Shown one piece after another: positions 6,296 through 12,906 of a DNA stretch of 12,921 bases. The notes under the pieces were generated by a model that was given only the letters and a program-made list of their open reading frames with translations, searched no databases and was not told the origin of the DNA. A program made the position numbers and the translations under genes. This stretch comes from Streptomyces lilacinus (GTDB taxonomy: Bacteria > Actinomycetota > Actinomycetes > Streptomycetales > Streptomycetaceae). Where the stretch lies: the NCBI GenBank assembly GCA_000715685.1, contig KL569396.1, forward strand, positions 2,691 to 15,611. Reading direction: 5' to 3'. Numbering within the stretch: the stretch's first letter is position 1; every line of letters starts with the position of its first letter.

Positions 6296-7098
6296 CAACT
6301 CCCCGTGCTCCGATAGCCCCGCAGCCCCACCCGCCACGCCACCCCCGCCAGCGCGGCGCACAGCAGCGCCACGGCCGGCGAGGCGAAGTCCACCCAGCCC
6401 GGCAGCCCCAGCGGATCGTCGCGCCCCAGCACGCGCAGCGCCGGCAGCCAGTTGACGAAGGCCAGCGGTACGACGAACGTCACGCCCCGCACCAGGTCCG
6501 TGCCGAAGACGGTCGGCGGGTACTGCAGCAGCGTCGCACCGCCGTACGTGAACGCGTTCTGCACCTCGGACGCGTCGTTCGCCCGGAACTGGAAGGCCGC
6601 GCCCGCCACGAACACCGCAGAGAAGATCACCGCGCCGCTGACCAGCATCATCGGCATCAGCAGCACCGTCACCGGCGTCCAGTCGACGTCCAGCCGCAGC
6701 AGCGCCCACGCCGTCACCACCGCGCCCTGGGTCACCCGGCCCAGCCGGCGCAGCGCGAAGCGGTCGGCCGCGACCTGGACCAGGACCGGCACGGGCCGCA
6801 CCAGCAGCGTGTCCATCGTCCCGTCCCGCACCCGCCGGCCGACCCGGTCCATGTTGCCGAACGCGAGGTCCGCCAGGCCGAAGGACGTGCTCGTCGTGCC
6901 GTAGAGGAGGGCCACCTCCGGCAGCGTGAAGCCGCCGAGCGCGTCGATGTGCGAGAACATGATCGCGACGGCGACGAAGTCCAGCCCGGTCATGGCGAAG
7001 TTGCCCAGCGTCATCATCACGAACGACAGGCGGTACGCCATCGTCGACCGCACCCACATGCCCACGATCAGGAAGTAGGCGCGCGTCGCGTCAACCAC
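6295..7098 (-). CDS. ABC-2 family transporter permease (second permease)
   Basis: This 267-aa protein has about six predicted membrane helices and the charged loop GNMDRVGRRVRDGTMDTLLVRPVP, typical of the ABC-2 permease component grouped as COG3694. It likely dimerises with the preceding permease to form the export channel. The GTG at 7098 overlaps the upstream permease by 8 nt (stop TGA at 7093-7091). The Shine-Dalgarno is weak, which fits translational coupling. The ligand is not predictable from sequence. In related exporters the pair of dissimilar permeases plus one ATPase forms a heteromeric transporter. Confidence 0.9.
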   Translation of the reverse strand: MVDATRAYFLIVGMWVRSTMAYRLSFVMMTLGNFAMTGLDFVAVAIMFSHIDALGGFTLPEVALLYGTTSTSFGLADLAFGNMDRVGRRVRDGTMDTLLVRPVPVLVQVAADRFALRRLGRVTQGAVVTAWALLRLDVDWTPVTVLLMPMMLVSGAVIFSAVFVAGAAFQFRANDASEVQNAFTYGGATLLQYPPTVFGTDLVRGVTFVVPLAFVNWLPALRVLGRDDPLGLPGWVDFASPAVALLCAALAGVAWRVGLRGYRSTGS

Positions 7099-7894
7099 CC
7101 TGCACCACCACCTTCCGCGTGGCCACCGCCTGCAGGCCCCGCCCCGCGAGCAGCAGCACCACCGCCCACAGCGCCTGGAACCCCAGCGCCGCGCCCAGCC
7201 CGGCCGCCCCGTGCCGCCGCTCCAGCAGCACGTCCACCGGCACCTGCAGCATCGCCGACCAGGGCAGCGCCCGGGCGACGTCCCCCAGGGCGCCGGGGAA
7301 GACGGTGAGCGGCAGCGTCAGGCCGGAGAAGAACATGGTCAGCAGCACGCTCAGCAGGGACAGCCCCGAGCCGTCGAGCATCCAGAAGGCGCACAGCCCC
7401 ACCAGATAGCGCAGCGCGAAGCCGACCAGAATGCCGAGGAACACCGACATCAGAAAGAACGACCACGTCAACGCCGACGTCGGCAGCGTCAGTTCGAAGG
7501 CCAGCGCCCCGACCGCGAGCGGCACGACGCCGCGCCCCAGCAGCTGGAAGGCCGCGCGCCCCAGGTCGTTCGCCAGCCACCACAGCTGCAGGTCCGCCGG
7601 CCGGTAGAGGTCGACGGCGATGTCCCCCGAACGGATGCGCTCCTGCAGCTCCTCCTGGAAGCCCCCGCCGATCAGGCTCGCCGCGCCCAGCAGCGCCTGG
7701 CTGACCCACACGAACGTCAGCGCCTGCGACCGGTCGTAACCCCCCAGGTGGGGGCGCTCGTTCCACAGGGCGATGTAGGTGTACGCGACGATGAAGCCGA
7801 AGACGGTGTTGGTGAAGACGCCGGCCGCGGTCGCCACCCGGTACGTCGCGTACCGCCGGAAGCCGCTGACCGCGACGGCCGCGTACAGCCGCAT
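7091..7894 (-). CDS. ABC-2 family transporter permease (first gene of operon)
   Basis: This 267-aa membrane protein resembles the COG4587-type ABC-2 permease. It starts MRLYAAVAVSGFRRYATYR, followed by a helix, the segment IALWNERPHLGGYD, and the cytoplasmic motif FQEELQERIRSGDIAVDLYRPADLQ, equivalent to the DGTMDTLLVRP loop in its partner. About six helices are predicted. The ATG at 7894 has a strong GGAGG with 6-nt spacing, and this start removes an implausible Arg/Gly-rich upstream extension. As the first gene it should carry the operon promoter in 7895-8188, which it shares with the divergent PBP gene. Confidence 0.9.
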   Translation of the reverse strand: MRLYAAVAVSGFRRYATYRVATAAGVFTNTVFGFIVAYTYIALWNERPHLGGYDRSQALTFVWVSQALLGAASLIGGGFQEELQERIRSGDIAVDLYRPADLQLWWLANDLGRAAFQLLGRGVVPLAVGALAFELTLPTSALTWSFFLMSVFLGILVGFALRYLVGLCAFWMLDGSGLSLLSVLLTMFFSGLTLPLTVFPGALGDVARALPWSAMLQVPVDVLLERRHGAAGLGAALGFQALWAVVLLLAGRGLQAVATRKVVVQGG

Positions 7895-8188
7895 CCCACC
7901 CCTCCGCCCTGTCCCGAACCCGCCGCCCCGCCGGCACCGCCCCCGCCCCGGAGTGCAGGAGCCTAGTCGCACGGCATCGCGCGGAACCACGGATTTTCAT
8001 CCCAAGGAGTGGTCGGACTGACCCGAACGGCCTTTCCGGCGCCCCCAACGGTGCGCTGGGCCCTTCTGCCGGAACGCATGATGCGACAGTGTCTTTCGGG
8101 GCGTACGCCGCAGTTCTCGCCCGCCCGAGACGACACCCCTCCGCCGGAGCGGCACAACCCCGGCGGCGGCCGAGGAGTCCCAAGAGAC
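7895..8188. promoter_or_regulatory. Divergent intergenic region, ABC operon / PBP
   Basis: This stretch separates the start of the ABC operon (minus) from the PBP start (plus) and must contain both promoters. I could not fit a convincing -35/-10 pair on either strand. The GGAAC sequences present do not have a CGTC at 16-17 bp. An in-frame ATG pair upstream of the PBP start (near 8079-8084) exists but lacks a good ribosome-binding site. No convincing coding potential or structured RNA was seen. Confidence 0.4.
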
Positions 8189-10504
8189 ATGAGCGACGAG
8201 CAGTCACAGCAGCGTCCCGCTGGTGGCGGCCACGCACCGCCGGGCTGGGCACCCAGGGGCCCGCTGGCCGGCGACACCGGCAGACCCGGCGGACCCGGCG
8301 GCCGCGCGGGCGGACCCGGCCGCCCCGGCCCTCCCGGACGCCCCCGACGGACCGGCTGGCGCCGGCTCGTACCGACCTGGCGCGCGGTCCTCGGCGGCTT
8401 CCTGCTGGTCGTCCTGGTCGTCGTGGGCGGGCTGATCGCGGGCTACCTGCTGGTCGACATCCCCCCGGCCAACAAGGCCGCCGTCGCCGAGAGCAACGTC
8501 TTCCTCTACTCCGACGGCTCCCAGCTCGCCCGCGACGGCGAGGTCAACCGCGAGAGCGTCCCCCTGAGCAAGGTGCCCAAGGACGTCCAGCACGCCGTCC
8601 TGGCCGCCGAGGACCGGGACTTCTACTCCGAGTCCGCGGTCAACCCCGAGGCGATGCTGCGCGCCGCCTGGAACACCGTCACCGGCAAGGGCAAGCAGTC
8701 CGGTTCCACGATCACGCAGCAGTACGTCAAGAACTACTACCTGGTCCAGGAACAGACCATCAGCCGCAAGGTGAAGGAGTTCTTCATCGCCATCAAGCTG
8801 GACCGCGAGTCCAGCAAGAACGACATCCTCGAGGGCTACCTCAACACCAGCTACTTCGGGCGCAACGCCTACGGCATCCAGGCCGCCTCCCAGGCGTACT
8901 TCAGCAAGGACTCCGACCGGCTCACCACCGCCGAGGGCGCCTACCTCGCCACCCTCCTCAACGCCCCCAGCGCCTACGACGTCGGCGCCCACCCCGAGAA
9001 CAAGCGACGGGCCCTGGCGCGCTGGAACTACGTCCTCGACGGCATGGTGAAGAAGAAGTGGCTCGACCCGGTCGAGCGGTCGCGGACGGCCTTCCCCACG
9101 CCCGGCAAGACCAAGCCGCGGCTCAACATGTCGGGCCAGCGCGGCTATCTCGTCGAGGCCGTCAAGGACTACCTCACCAGCAACAAGATCGTCGACGAGA
9201 CCACGCTCGCCGCCGGCGGCTACCGCGTCACCACCACCATCGACAAGAAGAAGCAGGACGCCTTCGTCACCGCCGTCCGCGACGAGCTGATGAACGACCT
9301 CAGCGACACCCGCCCGGTCGACCGCTACGTCCGCGCCGGAGGCGCCTCCATCGACCCCAGGAGCGGCAAGGTCGTCGCCCTCTACGGCGGCATCGACTAC
9401 ACCAAGCAGTACGTCAACAACGCGACCCGGCGCGACTATCAGGTCGGCTCCACGTTCAAACCGTTCGTCTTCACGTCCGCCGTGGACAACCGCGCGACGA
9501 CGCAGCAGGGCGCCCTCATCACCCCCAACACCCGCTACGACGGCACCAACAAGCGGCCCGTGCAGGGCGTGAACGGACCAGTGGGCTACGCCCCCGAGAA
9601 CGAGGACGGCAAGTCGTACGGTTCGATCACCGTCACCCAGGCCACCGACTGGTCCGTCAACGCCGTCTACGCGCAGATGGCCCAGGACGTCGGGCCCGCC
9701 AAGGTCAAGGACACGGCCGTCGCCCTCGGCGTCCCCGAGCGGACCCCCGACCTCACCGCCACGCCCTCCATCGCGCTGGGCCCCGCGACCGCCAGCGTCC
9801 TGGACATGGCCCAGGCCTACGCGACCCTCGCCAACCACGGCCGGCACGGCCCCTACACACTCGTGGAGAAGGTCTCCAAGGGCGGCGAGGAGGTCCAGCT
9901 GCCGGACGGCGCCGAGACCCGGCAGGCCGTCTCCCGCGAGGCGGCCGACACCACCACCTCCATCCTGCAGAGCGTCGTGGAGAGCGGCACCGGCCGGCGG
10001 GCCCAGTCCGCCGGGCGGCCGGCGGCCGGCAAAACGGGCACGGCGGAGGAGGACAAGGCCGCCTGGTTCGCGGGCTACACCCCCACCCTGGCGACCGTCG
10101 TCGCCGTCATGGGCCAGGACCCCGACACAGGTGACCAGAAACCGCTGTACGGCGCCGCGGGCGAACCCCGCATCAACGGCGGCGGCTACCCCGCGCAGAT
10201 CTGGGGCGCGTACACCGCGCAGGCCCTCGAGGGCACGGAGACGGTCGACTTCGACCTGCAGCTGCAGAGCGGCGCGCTCCCGCCGACGCTTGAGCCCACC
10301 GCGACCTCGGCGCCCCCGACGCCCAGCGGACCGCCGACCTTCTCGGCGCCGCCGCCCGGCCCGCCCACGTTCGAGCCGCCGCGGCCCCCGACGATCCCGG
10401 AGCAGCCCCCGGTCACCCCGCCGGGCTTCCCGACCCCACCGGGGCCGCCCACGTTCGGGCCGCCGAACGAGGGGAAGGGGGACCTGCTGGGCTACGAGTA
10501 CTGA
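8189..10504 (+). CDS. Class A penicillin-binding protein (transglycosylase/transpeptidase)
   Basis: This 771-aa bifunctional enzyme polymerises and cross-links peptidoglycan outside the membrane. Order: cytoplasmic Gly/Pro/Arg-rich tail (residues 1-62), one membrane helix (about 65-90), GT51 domain with catalytic Glu141 in EDRDFY, SGSTITQQ and KVKE (Glu197), and ILEGYLNTSYFGRNAYGI. The transpeptidase domain has STFK (Ser421, Lys424), SVN (489-491) and KTGT (615-618). The last ~60 residues are Pro-rich with three GPPTF motifs. The GT51 motif 1 is slightly unusual (FYSESAVNP where many members have FYSHxGVDP). The ATG at 8189 (MSDEQ) was chosen; GGAG lies 11 nt upstream. All catalytic residues are present, so it should be active. 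It faces SugE convergently through a shared hairpin. Confidence 0.96.
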   Translation: MSDEQSQQRPAGGGHAPPGWAPRGPLAGDTGRPGGPGGRAGGPGRPGPPGRPRRTGWRRLVPTWRAVLGGFLLVVLVVVGGLIAGYLLVDIPPANKAAVAESNVFLYSDGSQLARDGEVNRESVPLSKVPKDVQHAVLAAEDRDFYSESAVNPEAMLRAAWNTVTGKGKQSGSTITQQYVKNYYLVQEQTISRKVKEFFIAIKLDRESSKNDILEGYLNTSYFGRNAYGIQAASQAYFSKDSDRLTTAEGAYLATLLNAPSAYDVGAHPENKRRALARWNYVLDGMVKKKWLDPVERSRTAFPTPGKTKPRLNMSGQRGYLVEAVKDYLTSNKIVDETTLAAGGYRVTTTIDKKKQDAFVTAVRDELMNDLSDTRPVDRYVRAGGASIDPRSGKVVALYGGIDYTKQYVNNATRRDYQVGSTFKPFVFTSAVDNRATTQQGALITPNTRYDGTNKRPVQGVNGPVGYAPENEDGKSYGSITVTQATDWSVNAVYAQMAQDVGPAKVKDTAVALGVPERTPDLTATPSIALGPATASVLDMAQAYATLANHGRHGPYTLVEKVSKGGEEVQLPDGAETRQAVSREAADTTTSILQSVVESGTGRRAQSAGRPAAGKTGTAEEDKAAWFAGYTPTLATVVAVMGQDPDTGDQKPLYGAAGEPRINGGGYPAQIWGAYTAQALEGTETVDFDLQLQSGALPPTLEPTATSAPPTPSGPPTFSAPPPGPPTFEPPRPPTIPEQPPVTPPGFPTPPGPPTFGPPNEGKGDLLGYEY

Positions 10505-10528
10505 GGCCGCCGATCAGTGGCCCTCAGT
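10500..10528. terminator. Bidirectional hairpin between PBP and SugE genes
   Basis: ACTGAGGCC (10500-10508) pairs with GGCCCTCAGT (10519-10528), leaving one C bulged and a 10-nt loop. The stop codons of both genes (TGA 10502-10504 and minus-strand TGA 10526-10524) are inside the stem. No U-tract is present. Confidence 0.6.
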
Positions 10529-10844
10529 GTCCGGAGGTCGCCTTCAAACCGACCACCGCCACCAGCAGCAACGCGATGAAGAAGATCCGCGCGGCGGTCA
10601 CCGGCTCGCCCAGCACCACCATGCCGAGCACCGCCGCGCCGGCCGCGCCGATGCCGACCCAGACGCCGTACGCCGTACCGATCGGCAGCGTCCGCGCGGC
10701 CTGCGACAGCAGGAACATGCTGGCCACGATGCCCGCGACGGTGAACACGCTCGGCCACGGGCGGGTGAAGCCCTCGGTGTACTTCATGCCGATCGACCAG
10801 CCGACCTCGAGCAGGCCGGCGACAGCGAGCAGGACCCATGCCAT
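10524..10844 (-). CDS. sugE: SMR-family guanidinium exporter, SugE/Gdx type
   Basis: This 106-aa protein has four membrane helices, the standard size for small multidrug resistance transporters. The conserved membrane Glu13 lies in the first helix (AGLLEVGW). The segments GMKYTEGFTRPWPSVFT and GTAYGVWVGIGAAGAAVLG are typical of the SugE/Gdx subclass rather than EmrE. Gdx proteins work as dual-topology homodimers that exchange guanidinium for protons. The ATG at 10844 follows GGAGG (10856-10852) with 7-nt spacing. A guanidine-III riboswitch lies in the leader, which strongly supports guanidinium as the substrate. No second SMR subunit is adjacent, which fits a homodimer. Confidence 0.95.
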   Translation of the reverse strand: MAWVLLAVAGLLEVGWSIGMKYTEGFTRPWPSVFTVAGIVASMFLLSQAARTLPIGTAYGVWVGIGAAGAAVLGMVVLGEPVTAARIFFIALLLVAVVGLKATSGH

Positions 10845-10879
10845 GACGGCACCTCCGGTGGAAACGACTCTCCAGGGGT

Positions 10880-10920
10880 GCGTCGTCTTGTCCTGACCCG
10901 GTACGGCGCGTCTCGTCGGG
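10880..10920 (-). ncRNA. Guanidine-III (ykkC-III) riboswitch
   Basis: The minus-strand RNA begins CCCGACGAG and contains GCGCCGT, CGGG and the invariant-looking TCAGGACAAG, then ACGACGC. It aligns without gaps to the Thermobifida fusca guanidine-III aptamer as I remember it. Stem P1: CCCG (10920-10917) with CGGG (10900-10897). Pseudoknot helix P2: GCGCCGT (10909-10903) with ACGACGC (10886-10880), with one C-A mismatch (10906 with 10883). It ends 23 nt upstream of the SugE Shine-Dalgarno. The class binds guanidine and switches on export genes, here presumably at the translational level because no terminator is visible. Confidence 0.92.
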
Positions 10921-10966
10921 TACCTACGACCGTATCAAAACGGACGTATCAGGGATATCGGGGATG

Positions 10967-11308
10967 TCAGAGGTACAGACCCGTGGAGTCCTCCGACCCC
11001 TCCAGGCGCTCCGCCGCCACCGCGTGCAGGTCCCGCTCGCGCATCAGGACGTACGCGACACCGCGCACCTCCACCTCGGCGCGGTCCTCCGGGTCGTACA
11101 GCACCCGGTCGCCCGGCTCCACCGTGCGCACGCTCTGCCCGACGGCGACCACCTCGGCCCAGGCCAGCCGGCGGCCCACCGCCGCCGTCGCCGGAATGAC
11201 GATTCCGCCGGTCGAACGGCGCTCGCCCTCGGGGATGTCGGTCCGGACCAGGACGCGGTCGTGGAGCATCCGGATGGGCAGCTTGTCGTGGGTGGTGTTC
11301 GTACTCAC
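10967..11308 (-). CDS. GroES-like (Cpn10 family) protein
   Basis: This 113-aa protein has the Cpn10 fold signature: LPIRMLHDRVLVR, GGIVIPATA, a shortened variable region, AEVVAVGQSVRTVEPGDRVLYDPEDRAEVEVRGVAYVLMRERDLHAV. A tail, AAERLEGSEDSTGLYL, is not found in ordinary GroES. No groEL is nearby, and Streptomyces normally have the genuine groES elsewhere, so this is probably a paralog of unknown role rather than the housekeeping co-chaperonin. The GTG at 11308 (STNTTHDK) was chosen although the Shine-Dalgarno is weak; an upstream ATG at 11377 would add a low-complexity 23-residue extension. It lies 75 bp downstream of the DUF3618 gene on the same strand. Confidence 0.88.
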   Translation of the reverse strand: MSTNTTHDKLPIRMLHDRVLVRTDIPEGERRSTGGIVIPATAAVGRRLAWAEVVAVGQSVRTVEPGDRVLYDPEDRAEVEVRGVAYVLMRERDLHAVAAERLEGSEDSTGLYL

Positions 11309-11383
11309 GCCACGACCGTACCTGCCCGGGCCCGCCACCGGCGCCACAGGGCCGCCATCCGTACGCGAACCCGCCACCGGCGA

Positions 11384-11737
11384 CTAGCGCCGGCCGCGCC
11401 GCCCGGACTTCGCCGCCGTCTTCGACGCGGACCGGGAGGAGGAGGCCAGCAGCCCGATCACACCCACGGCCACCAGCGCCACCGGCACGATCCGCTCCAG
11501 CCGCGGCGCACCGTCCTCCGTCACGAACCGCGCGCGCACCTCGGAGACGACGCGGTTGGCCGCCACGTAGGCGCGGCCCGCCGTGTGGTCCACCTTCGAG
11601 GCCACCTTCGCCTTCGCGTCCCCGATGATCGTCTTCGGGTGCATCCGCACCCCGATCTCGTCGAGCACCACGGCGAGCTCCTGCCGCCGGCGGGCGATGT
11701 CCGCCTCGATCTGCGCAGGGGTCCTGGCTTCCGCCAC
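11384..11737 (-). CDS. DUF3618 domain protein
   Basis: This 117-aa protein begins with the DUF3618 motif: ARTPAQIEADIARRRQELAVVLDEI, then HPKTIIGDAKAK. A helical stretch leads to one membrane segment (IVPVALVAVGVIGLLA, about residues 83-98) and a Lys/Arg-rich cytoplasmic tail. The family is common in actinobacteria; its function is unknown, and it is often considered a small membrane-associated stress or envelope protein, which is inference. The GTG at 11737 has GGAGG with 7-nt spacing. It is divergent from bcp across 154 bp and is the likely first gene of a unit with the GroES-like gene. Confidence 0.88.
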   Translation of the reverse strand: MAEARTPAQIEADIARRRQELAVVLDEIGVRMHPKTIIGDAKAKVASKVDHTAGRAYVAANRVVSEVRARFVTEDGAPRLERIVPVALVAVGVIGLLASSSRSASKTAAKSGRRGRR

Positions 11738-11891
11738 CGCGCTGCCTCCGTCTCGTCGATAAGAATGATGAAGAGTGATGACTACAGTCTGTCAGCCGAG
11801 CCCGCACAACGCCCCGCGGCACCCCCGATCCGTGACCTGACTACTCTCGGGACGGTAATCCCCGACGCTTTGATCACTCACAGGGAGAGCC
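11738..11891. promoter_or_regulatory. Divergent promoter region, DUF3618 / bcp
   Basis: The gap contains an AT-rich patch (about 11757-11790, unusual in this GC-rich window), where the DUF3618 promoter probably lies. Nearer bcp, GTGACC (around 11833) and GGTAAT are spaced about 16 bp and could form the bcp promoter, but both elements are weak matches. No gene is visible. Confidence 0.35.
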
Positions 11892-12359
11892 ATGAGCGAG
11901 CGACTGCAGCCCGGCGACACCGCCCCCGCCTTCACCCTGCCCGACGCGGACGGCAAGCAGGTCTCCCTCGCCGACCACAAGGGCCGCAAGGTCATCGTCT
12001 ACTTCTACCCCGCCGCCCTCACCCCGGGCTGCACCAAGCAGGCCTGCGACTTCACCGACAACCTCGCCTTCCTCGCCGGCCACGGCTACGACGTCATCGG
12101 CGTCTCCCCCGACAAGCCGGAGAAGCTCGCCAAGTTCCGCGAGAAGGAGTCGCTGGAGGTCACCCTCGTCGGCGACCCGGAGAAGAAGGTGCTGGAGGCC
12201 TACGGCGCCTTCGGCGAGAAGAAGCTCTACGGCAAGACCGTCACCGGCGTCATCCGCTCCACCGTGATCGTCGACGAGGAGGGCAAGGTCGAGCGCGCCC
12301 TCTACAACGTCAAGGCCACCGGCCACGTCGCCAAGATCATCAAGGACCTGGGGCTGTAA
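11892..12359 (+). CDS. bcp: Thioredoxin-dependent thiol peroxidase (Bcp/PrxQ)
   Basis: This 155-aa peroxiredoxin is the standard length for Bcp. It reduces hydrogen peroxide and organic peroxides in the cytoplasm using thioredoxin. The peroxidatic Cys47 lies in LTPGCT, and Cys52 five residues later is the likely resolving Cys, as in the atypical two-Cys PrxQ type. Arg122 in GVIRSTVIVD supports the active site. Conserved GDTAPAFTLPDADG and VIVYFYPAALTPGCT are present. The ATG at 11892 follows AGGGAG with a normal gap. The 3' end overlaps the C-terminal codons of the convergent histidine kinase by 20 bp. Confidence 0.95.
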   Translation: MSERLQPGDTAPAFTLPDADGKQVSLADHKGRKVIVYFYPAALTPGCTKQACDFTDNLAFLAGHGYDVIGVSPDKPEKLAKFREKESLEVTLVGDPEKKVLEAYGAFGEKKLYGKTVTGVIRSTVIVDEEGKVERALYNVKATGHVAKIIKDLGL

Positions 12360-12906
12360 CCCGCCGCACCCGCGGCACCTCCTCGGGCACGTCCTCGGCC
12401 TCCGGCAGGTCGAGGACGGCCTGGGCGCCCCCGCCCCGCGCCTCCCCGAACGTCAGCCGCGCGCCGAGCACCGCCGCCTGGCCCACCGCGATCGTCAGCC
12501 CCAGGCCGTGGCCCGTGCCGCGCTCCGGCGCCGCCGTGCGGAACCGCCGCGGCCCCTGGTCCACCAGCCCCGGCGGGAAGCCGTCGCCGTGGTCCCGGAT
12601 CACGATCCGGGTACCGTCCACCGTGATCTCGATCGGCGGCCGGCCGTGCTTCGCCGCGTTCGCCAGGATGTTCACCAGGATCCGCTCCACCCGGCGGGCG
12701 TCGGTCGTCACGATCCGGCCCTCGCCGACCACCTCGACCGCCACGTCGTCCACCCCGCGCTGCCCCCGGGCCCGACCCACGATGCCCCGCACCAGCGACG
12801 GCAGCTCCACGGCGTCGAGCTGCGCGCTCTCCACGCCCGCGTCCAGCCGGGAGACCTCCAACAGGTCCTCCACCAGCGCCCGCATCGTCTGCGCCCGCTC
12901 CTGCAC
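12340..12906 (-). CDS. Sensor histidine kinase, C-terminal part (cut by contig end)
   Basis: The remaining 188 residues contain the end of the dimerisation domain (MRALVEDLLEVSRLDAG) and a complete HATPase domain: N box NILANAAKHG (79-88), G1 box DHGDGFP (105-111), F-box-like RFR (121-123) and G2 box GTGHGLGL (130-137). The phosphorylated His, the sensor and the membrane segments are beyond the contig end. It would autophosphorylate and pass phosphate to a response regulator whose gene is not in view. The signal is unknown. The stop at 12342-12340 lies within the 3' end of bcp. Residues before VQERAQ that appear as MYKRQ are adapter. Confidence 0.92.
   Translation of the reverse strand: MQERAQTMRALVEDLLEVSRLDAGVESAQLDAVELPSLVRGIVGRARGQRGVDDVAVEVVGEGRIVTTDARRVERILVNILANAAKHGRPPIEITVDGTRIVIRDHGDGFPPGLVDQGPRRFRTAAPERGTGHGLGLTIAVGQAAVLGARLTFGEARGGGAQAVLDLPEAEDVPEEVPRVRRVTAPGP

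Noticed and set aside
8070..8110. GGAAC near 8073 as an ECF promoter for the PBP gene
   Set aside because: No CGTC-like -10 occurs 16-17 bp downstream.
8204..9847. 547-residue minus-strand frame opposite the PBP gene
   Set aside because: Repetitive Gly/Val/Asp/Leu composition with no motif; it mirrors PBP codons.
10921..10970. Possible SugE promoter (CTGACA around 10970-10965 with TACGTC downstream)
   Set aside because: Spacing can be fitted at 16 bp, but the -10 element is poor and other pairings are equally good; a promoter must exist here but I cannot place it.
11874..12326. 150-residue minus-strand frame opposite bcp
   Set aside because: Antisense of a strongly supported peroxiredoxin gene; no family resemblance.
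45..12906. Mobile element, prophage, CRISPR or defence system
   Set aside because: No transposase, integrase, terminal inverted repeats, array or known defence gene is present; gene content and order look like Streptomyces core chromosome.
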